A DNA stretch of 6,947 nucleotides from Gemmobacter sp. (GTDB taxonomy: Bacteria > Pseudomonadota > Alphaproteobacteria > Rhodobacterales > Rhodobacteraceae): contig JAUSPL010000572.1 in assembly GCA_030656535.1 (NCBI GenBank), positions 1 to 6,947 on the forward strand, in the 5' to 3' direction. This document shows positions 1 through 4,743 of this stretch, in pieces. Both the position numbers and the translations under genes were made by a program. Below the pieces are notes generated by a model that ran no database searches, was not told the origin of the DNA, and saw only the letters and a list, made by a program, of their open reading frames with translations. Position 1 is the stretch's first letter, and each line of letters begins with the position of its first letter.

Positions 1-406
1 AGGATATCGCGCGGGCACGGGCGTCCTCTTCGGACAGGGGCATGTGCTGCCGGATGGTTTCGATCAACTGCTCGCCGACCGTGAACAGCGGGTTCAAAGA
101 GGTCAAAGGGTCTTGCATGACCATGCCGATCCGCTTGCCGCGCAGCTTGGCCTGTTCGGTTTGTGGCAGGGTGTCGATGCGCTGGCCGGTCAGATGTACT
201 TCGCCCGACGTGATGCGCCCTGGTGGGTCCAAAAGACCGATCACCGCGCTTCCGGTCATGGATTTGCCCGCCCCCGATTCCCCGACGACGCCCAGAACTT
301 CGCCGGGGGCGATATCAAAACTGACACCATCCAATGCGCGGAAATTGCCCCGGCGCAGCGGAAAGTCGACCACAAGGTTTCGGACGGAAAGAATTGGGTC
401 GGTCAT
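1..406 (-). CDS. Peptide-type ABC transporter ATP-binding protein (DppD/OppD-like), N-terminal part
   Basis: This gene encodes the ATPase subunit that would power uptake of peptides or similar solutes through the two permeases encoded just before it; it sits on the cytoplasmic face of the membrane. About 135 residues are visible and the rest runs off the left edge. The protein begins MTDPILSVRNLVVDF. It has a Walker A motif GESGAGKS at residues 42-49 and a Q-loop MQDPLTSLNPL at residues 97-107, both typical of the DppD/OppD family. The signature motif, Walker B and the C-terminal oligopeptide-transporter domain would lie outside the window. The ATG overlaps the permease stop codon as ATGA, and a GAGG ribosome site lies 8 nt upstream, which supports this start and translational coupling. 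DppD, OppD and GsiA-type ATPases cannot be separated from this fragment. Confidence 0.93.
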   Translation of the reverse strand, partial: MTDPILSVRNLVVDFPLRRGNFRALDGVSFDIAPGEVLGVVGESGAGKSMTGSAVIGLLDPPGRITSGEVHLTGQRIDTLPQTEQAKLRGKRIGMVMQDPLTSLNPLFTVGEQLIETIRQHMPLSEEDARARAIS

Positions 407-1356
407 TTGCGCAGCCTCGGATTCAGGGCATCCCGAAGCCAGTCCCCCAGAAGGTTGACCGACAGGGCAAGCAAGATCAATGTGAACGCCGGAAAGGCCA
501 GAATCCACCACTCACCAGAAAACAGAAACCGCTGACCGATGCGGATCAAGGTGCCAAGGCTGGGCTGGGTGGGGGGCACGCCGACACCAAGGAATGACAA
601 CGTCGCCTCCTCGATGATCGCCAGCGCAAGGCTGATGGTCGCGATGACAAGCACCGGGCCCAGTACGTTCGGCAAGACATGCTTGGTCACGATCGCCAGC
701 GGGTGACGGCCCAGCAGCCGTGCTGCGGACACGTAGTCCTTTTGACGTTCGACCATCGTCGTGCCACGCACGGTCCGGGCGAATTGCGCCCAGTTCGACA
801 GGCCGATGGCAAGGATCAACACCCAGATGGCCGTGTTTTCCTGACGCTCGGGCGGAATAAGCCCGCGCGCCACGCCAAAGATCAGCAGCGCGATCAATAT
901 GGCCGGAAAGGACAACTGAACATCGGCGACACGCATGATGATGGTGTCCAGCAGCCCGCCGCGATAGCCCGCCGCCAGCCCAAGCGAAATGCCCAGCACC
1001 ATCGCGAACACCGTCGCGGCAAAGCCTACAAACAGCGACACCCGCGATCCGTACATGATGGTCGACAACAGGTCGCGCCCCTGATCGTCCGTCCCCAGCA
1101 GATATGTCTTGCCGGAAAACGCCTCGCCTCCGGGTGGGGTAAACCCGTCCATCAGCTCGACCGTCGACGGGTTGAACGGTGTGTGCGGGGCGACCCAAGG
1201 GGCCAGCGCGGCCATCAACACCAGGGTCAGCGCCATGGCCGACGCGATGATGGTGACGGGCGATCGCGAGTAAGAGAAAAAGATGTCGCTGTCCACGATG
1301 CGCTGCCAGCGCGTTTTCGGCGGCGTTGCCGATGCGATCTCGATCGGATCTGGCAT
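403..1356 (-). CDS. Peptide-type ABC transporter permease, DppC/OppC family
   Basis: This is an inner-membrane permease of 317 residues that pairs with the DppB-like protein to form the transport channel. Visible marks are a cytoplasmic N-terminal segment, a first membrane helix at about residues 33-55, and the family motif LLGTDDQGRDLLS at residues 86-98. The core helices follow, with an EAA-type ATPase-contact loop from DYVSAARLLG (207) to NVLGPVL (236). The ending DWLRDALNPRLRK is typical of the family. A longer frame could start at 1422, but its extra 22 residues overlap the upstream permease gene and do not look like this family. The start at 1356 has GGAGG 8 nt upstream and lies 1 bp after the DppB stop. 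The substrate cannot be deduced; dipeptides, oligopeptides, glutathione or other small solutes are all possible. Confidence 0.95.
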   Translation of the reverse strand: MPDPIEIASATPPKTRWQRIVDSDIFFSYSRSPVTIIASAMALTLVLMAALAPWVAPHTPFNPSTVELMDGFTPPGGEAFSGKTYLLGTDDQGRDLLSTIMYGSRVSLFVGFAATVFAMVLGISLGLAAGYRGGLLDTIIMRVADVQLSFPAILIALLIFGVARGLIPPERQENTAIWVLILAIGLSNWAQFARTVRGTTMVERQKDYVSAARLLGRHPLAIVTKHVLPNVLGPVLVIATISLALAIIEEATLSFLGVGVPPTQPSLGTLIRIGQRFLFSGEWWILAFPAFTLILLALSVNLLGDWLRDALNPRLRK

Positions 1357-1357
1357 G

Positions 1358-2341
1358 TCAGTGGCCTCCGCTGCGGCCGTCGACGCGCAGACGCGGATCG
1401 ACGAGGTAATAAAGGATGTCAACGATCAGGTTGATCAGCACAAAGACAAAGGCGATGAACATCAGGTAGGCCGCCATGACCGGCACGTCTACCGCCTGCA
1501 CCGACGTGATGAACAGCGAACCGACCCCCGGCCACTGGAACACCGTTTCTGTCACGATGGCAAAGGCAATCACTGCCCCCAGCTGCAGGCCCGTGATGGT
1601 GATCACAGGCACCAGCGTGTTTTTCAGCGCATGACGAAAGTTGATGACCCGTTCGGGCAGACCGCGGGCGCGGGCGAACCGGATATAGTCGGTTCGCAGG
1701 ACCTCCAGCATTTCCGCGCGCACCAGTCGCATGATCAATGTCATTTGAAACAGCGACAATGTGATTGCGGGCAGGATCAGCGATTTCAATCCGGTTTCAG
1801 TCAGGAAGCCCGTGCGCCATGCGCCGATTTGGACGGTGTCGCCGCGCCCGAAGGACGGCAGCCACTGCAGTTCAACCGCAAAAACATAGATCAGGCCTAT
1901 CCCGATCAAGAACGTGGGCAGGGACACACCCACCAAGGAGCCTGCCATGATGATCCCTGACAGCGCACTACGCGACTTCAGGGCGGTATAGATGCCAAGC
2001 AATACCCCCATCACCAGCGCCAGCATGGCCGATACAAAGGCCAGTTCCAGTGTGGCTGGCAACCGTTCCGAAATCAGCCGCAACACGGGTTGTTGCAGGC
2101 GGTAGGAAATGCCGAACTCACCCCGCACGGCATTGGTCAGGAAGGTCCAGAACTGTGCATAAAACGGATCGTTCAAACCCAGTCGGTCGCGCATCACCTC
2201 TTGATCCTCGATCCGGGTTTCGACCCCGACCATCGAGACGATTGGATCTCCGACATAGCGGAAGATCAGGAATGCGATCAGCGCGACCACCAGCATCACG
2301 ACGACGGACTGGAGGAGGCGCCTTAGGATAAAGGCGAACAT
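1358..2341 (-). CDS. Peptide-type ABC transporter permease, DppB/OppB family
   Basis: This is the first permease of the importer, 327 residues long, which is the usual size for DppB/OppB. The protein starts MFAFILRRLLQSV, the classic opening of the family, with a first membrane helix at about residues 10-29. A periplasmic stretch follows (about 30-95), including GEFGISYRLQQPV. Further helices lie at about 98-120, 130-155, 185-208, 245-265 and 287-313. The EAA-type loop that contacts the ATPase runs from DYIRFARARG (218) to about residue 247. The C-terminus has the characteristic YYLVDPRLR. The gene follows the binding-protein gene after 135 bp that contain a hairpin, and is followed by the next permease after 1 bp. 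AGGGAA upstream of the ATG is a modest ribosome site. Confidence 0.96.
   Translation of the reverse strand: MFAFILRRLLQSVVVMLVVALIAFLIFRYVGDPIVSMVGVETRIEDQEVMRDRLGLNDPFYAQFWTFLTNAVRGEFGISYRLQQPVLRLISERLPATLELAFVSAMLALVMGVLLGIYTALKSRSALSGIIMAGSLVGVSLPTFLIGIGLIYVFAVELQWLPSFGRGDTVQIGAWRTGFLTETGLKSLILPAITLSLFQMTLIMRLVRAEMLEVLRTDYIRFARARGLPERVINFRHALKNTLVPVITITGLQLGAVIAFAIVTETVFQWPGVGSLFITSVQAVDVPVMAAYLMFIAFVFVLINLIVDILYYLVDPRLRVDGRSGGH
1365..1369 (-). promoter_or_regulatory. Ribosome binding site that fixes the DppC-like start
   Basis: GGAGG on the minus strand lies 8 nt before the ATG at 1356 and inside the last codons of the upstream permease. It favours this ATG over the in-frame start at 1422. 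Confidence 0.75.
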
Positions 2342-2421
2342 GGTGGGGTTCCCTGCGGATCAGCGGTGTCGATGGGGGGCCGCTGCGGGTCGTGGCGCTG
2401 TGTCCAGTCCCGAGCCTGCGG

Positions 2422-2459
2422 AAGAAAATGGCCTGACGCCCTGGGCAGGGCGACAGGCC
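2422..2459 (-). terminator. Hairpin with short U tract between binding-protein and permease genes
   Basis: On the minus strand the arms GGCCTG/CAGGCC and CGCCCT/AGGGCG form a 12-pair stem with one T-T mismatch and a four-base GCCC loop (2459-2430). It is followed by ATTTTCTT. This has the form of an intrinsic terminator with a short, interrupted U tract. It begins 17 bp after the binding-protein stop and ends about 80 bp before the permease start, with no sign of a fresh promoter between them. By analogy with other binding-protein-dependent importers, I infer partial termination or protection of the binding-protein mRNA 3' end, giving more binding protein than permease. Confidence 0.7.
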
Positions 2460-2461
2460 AG

Positions 2462-2477
2462 AACAGGATTTCCTGTT
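2462..2477. repeat. Short 16-bp palindrome at the binding-protein stop codon
   Basis: AACAGGA (2462-2468) and TCCTGTT (2471-2477) are perfect 7-bp inverted arms with a 2-bp spacer, sharing one base with the TAA stop of the binding-protein gene. It stands just upstream, in transcript order, of the larger hairpin. It may be chance or part of the same 3'-end structure. Confidence 0.5.
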
Positions 2478-4057
2478 TATTTGCTGATAGTCACGTCCAT
2501 CATGAGGGGCTGGTTTTCCGGGTGAACCGCAATTCCCACACCTTCACGCGCAGCATAGGCCAGAACCTGATTGTGAATGGGCAGCAACACGCGGTCCGCC
2601 TGAACCTTCGCCCAGATTTCGGCGATGGTCGCATTGCGCTTTTCCAGATCAACCTCGGACCCAAGAGATTCAATCTTGGCATCAAGTTCCGGGTTGGAAT
2701 ACAGCCCGCCGTTATAGGCGCCATAGCTGCCTTGCTTGCTGTGGACCAGATCGTTGAAAACGTAGGCAGAATCGAACGTCGGAACGCCCCAGCCCAACAT
2801 ATAGAAATCTGTTTCGTTCGACTGGATCAGCGGCGAATGCTGCGCCACAGGGCGTGACGCCAGGGTTACCTGAATCCCGATACGGCCAAGCATGCCGACG
2901 ATAGCCTGGCTGATGGCCTCGTCGTTGACATAGCGGTTGTTGGGTGTGTCCAGCGTCACGGTGAACCCGTCCGGATAACCGGCTTCGGCCAACAGCGCCT
3001 TGGCTTTTTCGACGTCCGGGGCCGCATAGGCGTCCAGTTCCTCGGTCCAGCCGTTGACAAACGGAGGCATGGCGACGCCAGCCGGGATGGATTGACCACG
3101 CATCACAACACTTTGAATGGCGTCCCGGTCAACGGCAAGGTGCACCGCTTCACGAACCAGCGGGTTGTTGAAAGGGTTGCTGTCCTTGATGTTCGAGGAC
3201 TTCAGCGGCTCGTCCCCAAAGCGATACCCGAAATAGATGACGCGGTTTTCCGGCCCGGTGGTGACGGTGATCCCGGCGCTGGACTGAAGACGGGTTACGT
3301 CCTGTACCGGAACGTCCTGAACGAAATCGACCTCTCCGGACAACAGCGCCGCGATGCGGGTCGCGTTTTCGGAAATCGGCAGATAAACGATCTCGGTCAC
3401 AGCCGGTTTGTCGTCCCAGTGGCCGTCGAAGGCGGTCATCACCGACCGAACATCAACCTCACGCGAGGTCAGCGTATAGGCGCCGGTGCCATTGGTGTTG
3501 CGAACGGCATAGTTTTCGGCGCCCGCGGCATAGTCCTGTACCTCGACCACATCATTGGCCTCGGCCCAGCCCTTGTCCATGATGAAGGTGTTGGTCAGGT
3601 TGTTGGGGTACAGCGGCGACGGGCCCTTCATATGGACCTCGACCGTAAGATCGTCGACTGCGACCACCTTGTCGATGCCCACGTGCAACTGGCGCATGTT
3701 AGACTTTTCGGTCCGCGCGCGATCGAGGGAAAACACTACGTCTTCGGCGGTAAAGTCAGCGCCGTCGTGGAACTTTACCCCCTCGCGCAGCTTGAACACC
3801 CAGACGTTCGGGGCACCATCCTTGATGGCCCAGTCTGTCGCCAGTCTGGGGATCAGGGTGCCTGCCACGTCGCGATTCACCAGCGTCTCATAGATATGGT
3901 GCAGGAAGTTGTGGTTGGTTCCAAGGTTCTGCGCGTGGGGGTCCAGCGTGGTCGCATCAGCGGCTTTGGCCCAACGGATCGTTTCGGCACTTGCCGGTGC
4001 CGTCATGGCGCTGGTGGCCAGCAGCAGAGCGCAAATGTGGGTCAGTCTAATGGTCAT
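2477..4057 (-). CDS. Periplasmic peptide-type substrate-binding protein (SBP family 5)
   Basis: This is the solute-capturing protein of the ABC importer, 526 residues long, the usual size for DppA/OppA-like proteins. A Sec signal peptide is clear: basic start MTIR, hydrophobic core at about residues 8-20, and an APASA cleavage site after Ala24. The mature protein shows family landmarks: DATTLDPH (34-41), REGVKFHDGADFTAEDVVFSLDRA (from 91, a near-universal block), NTNGTGAYTL (187-196), NNPLVREAVHLAVDRDAI (297-314) and AGYPDGF (359-365). No lipobox cysteine is present, so it should be soluble in the periplasm. The ATG has AAGGGAG upstream at good spacing. It is the first gene of the importer operon. 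The ligand is not readable from sequence; dipeptide, oligopeptide and glutathione binders share this fold. Confidence 0.96.
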   Translation of the reverse strand: MTIRLTHICALLLATSAMTAPASAETIRWAKAADATTLDPHAQNLGTNHNFLHHIYETLVNRDVAGTLIPRLATDWAIKDGAPNVWVFKLREGVKFHDGADFTAEDVVFSLDRARTEKSNMRQLHVGIDKVVAVDDLTVEVHMKGPSPLYPNNLTNTFIMDKGWAEANDVVEVQDYAAGAENYAVRNTNGTGAYTLTSREVDVRSVMTAFDGHWDDKPAVTEIVYLPISENATRIAALLSGEVDFVQDVPVQDVTRLQSSAGITVTTGPENRVIYFGYRFGDEPLKSSNIKDSNPFNNPLVREAVHLAVDRDAIQSVVMRGQSIPAGVAMPPFVNGWTEELDAYAAPDVEKAKALLAEAGYPDGFTVTLDTPNNRYVNDEAISQAIVGMLGRIGIQVTLASRPVAQHSPLIQSNETDFYMLGWGVPTFDSAYVFNDLVHSKQGSYGAYNGGLYSNPELDAKIESLGSEVDLEKRNATIAEIWAKVQADRVLLPIHNQVLAYAAREGVGIAVHPENQPLMMDVTISK

Positions 4058-4062
4058 GGAAG

Positions 4063-4069
4063 CTCCCTT
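4063..4069 (-). promoter_or_regulatory. Ribosome binding site of the binding-protein gene
   Basis: AAGGGAG on the minus strand lies 5 nt before the ATG at 4057, a good Shine-Dalgarno match that supports the start giving the intact signal peptide. Confidence 0.75.
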
Positions 4070-4091
4070 CGGTGGTCAGTTGTTGCTCCGG

Positions 4092-4156
4092 GATCTTGCG
4101 CCCCGTTGCTATGGATGAGGGATACTTTTGCATTTGCCTGATTAAGGTGCAAGATC
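4092..4156. repeat. 8-bp inverted repeat in the importer upstream region
   Basis: GATCTTGC (4092-4099) and GCAAGATC (4149-4156) are perfect inverted copies separated by 49 bp; two more pairs follow beyond one mismatch. They flank the AT-richer part of the presumed promoter and leader. They could be operator half-sites or the base of a leader stem, or chance. Confidence 0.4.
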
Positions 4157-4168
4157 ATGCTGCGTCAA
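4140..4168 (-). promoter_or_regulatory. Candidate sigma70-like promoter for the importer operon
   Basis: On the minus strand TTGACG (4168-4163) matches the -35 consensus in five of six positions. At 17 bp spacing it is followed by TTAATC (4145-4140), a poor -10. Transcription would start near 4133 and leave a leader of about 75 nt. Alphaproteobacterial -10 boxes are often weak, but this is only a candidate. TTGCAC (4152-4147) with AAAGTA further left is an alternative. Confidence 0.3.
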
Positions 4169-4205
4169 GAAGTGCGCTGGTTGCCGCAACGGCACTTGGC
4201 GACGC
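4162..4205. repeat. 44-nt interrupted dyad (possible hairpin or operator)
   Basis: Three nested sets of arms pair: GCGTC (4162-4166) with GACGC (4201-4205), AAGTGC (4170-4175) with GCACTT (4192-4197), and GTTG (4180-4183) with CAAC (4187-4190) around a CCG loop. They are separated by a symmetric 3x3 internal loop and a 4x1 bulge, giving 15 pairs in 44 nt. It overlaps the candidate -35 box. No U tract follows on the minus strand, so it is not a standard terminator. Confidence 0.55.
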
Positions 4206-4224
4206 TTGATTTCTCAGGTTGCAA

Positions 4225-4251
4225 GGGCCTGCGTCTGCTGGGGCCTGCGTC
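4225..4251. repeat. 11-bp direct repeat
   Basis: GGGCCTGCGTC occurs at 4225-4235 and again at 4241-4251, a 16-bp period. It lies upstream of the candidate importer promoter. It may be paired activator sites or a simple duplication. Confidence 0.45.
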
Positions 4252-4370
4252 CCGTTTGACAGCGAAGCCCCCTATCCACCGCCGGATCCGCACCGTGGTG
4301 ACAGGCCTTTCACAATCCAGATTCGTGCGATGGCACCCTTTCCGCAGCGCAATCGTGGCGAAAGCGAAAC

Positions 4371-4400
4371 TGGGCGCCTTTGGGTGCCTTTGGGTGCCTT
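4371..4400. repeat. Three tandem 10-bp repeats just after the oxidase operon
   Basis: The unit TGGGTGCCTT occurs three times head to tail at 4371-4380 (TGGGCGCCTT, one change), 4381-4390 and 4391-4400. It starts 35 bp beyond the stop of the small membrane-protein gene. A further inverted match, GGCACCC at 4332-4338, could pair with GGGTGCC in the second or third unit. Confidence 0.85.
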
Positions 4401-4434
4401 GTCCGCATTGGACGGGGTGCTTTGTGGGCTGTGC

Positions 4435-4743
4435 CTAGCGGCACGTCGTGGCGTAGATGATCGGCGACAGCGTCACCAGGCTTGCGACCAGCCCGATCCA
4501 TGCCCCAAGCAGCACGAGGCGTTCGTTGTGTGCCCTTCCCGAAGGCGCGCAAAGGACAAGACCGATGTGCAGCGCAAGTCCAGTCAGCCAGACCGCAGAC
4601 ATGACCACAATATGCAGACTGCCAATGCCGGTGTCGACGGCGGGCCAGCCGCGTGCGCACCCGATCCCATGCAACGCATAAACCGCAGCGAACAAGATGG
4701 CCCATAGGGACGGCCCCAAAAGTGCATGGACAGCCCACAGCAT
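4435..4743 (-). CDS. Small three-helix membrane protein after oxidase subunit I/III (CoxP-like by position)
   Basis: This is a 102-residue hydrophobic protein with three likely membrane helices at about residues 11-30, 44-65 and 76-98. It begins MLWAVHALLGPSLWAILF. The pattern GPSLWA..F..VY.....GCARGW in the first helix resembles small membrane proteins I recall near bacterial terminal oxidases, but I cannot name a characterised family. The ATG at 4743 overlaps the oxidase stop as TGATG and has AGGAGG 7 nt upstream, so translation is probably coupled. A longer in-frame start at 4821 would overlap the oxidase gene by about 80 bp and is less likely. Its place as last gene of the operon fits a CoxP-like accessory or assembly role in an alternative cytochrome c oxidase. 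That role is inferred from position only. Confidence 0.82.
   Translation of the reverse strand: MLWAVHALLGPSLWAILFAAVYALHGIGCARGWPAVDTGIGSLHIVVMSAVWLTGLALHIGLVLCAPSGRAHNERLVLLGAWIGLVASLVTLSPIIYATTCR

Larger units (their letters stand above)
4058..4434. other. Intergenic region between oxidase operon and peptide-importer operon
   Basis: No convincing gene lies in these 377 bp. Open frames on both strands lack a ribosome site or recognisable protein features. Because both flanking operons run leftward, the region must contain the 3' end of the oxidase transcript and the promoter of the importer. I see no strong intrinsic terminator with a U tract after the oxidase genes, so transcription may end through Rho or read through. 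The structured elements listed separately (tandem repeat, direct repeat, dyad and inverted repeat) cluster here. Confidence 0.7.

Noticed and set aside
1357..1422. Longer N-terminus for the DppC-like permease
   Set aside because: The extra 22 residues overlap the upstream permease gene and do not match the family; the ATG at 1356 has a strong GGAGG and normal spacing.
1283..1960. Plus-strand open frame (225 codons) opposite the DppB-like gene
   Set aside because: It is a shadow of the permease reading frame with charged, low-complexity composition and no family features.
3092..4141. Long plus-strand open frame (349 codons) opposite the binding-protein gene
   Set aside because: It is antisense to a clear family-5 binding protein, is low in hydrophobic structure and has no recognisable domain; long antisense frames are common in GC-rich coding DNA.
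4398..4416. GTCC/GGAC mini-hairpin as terminator of the oxidase operon
   Set aside because: Only four pairs and no U tract in the direction of transcription; too weak to call.
4157..4438. Possible small plus-strand gene (93 codons) in the intergenic region
   Set aside because: There is no Shine-Dalgarno sequence before the ATG, no recognisable protein, and the frame runs through the tandem and direct repeats and into the end of the small membrane-protein gene.
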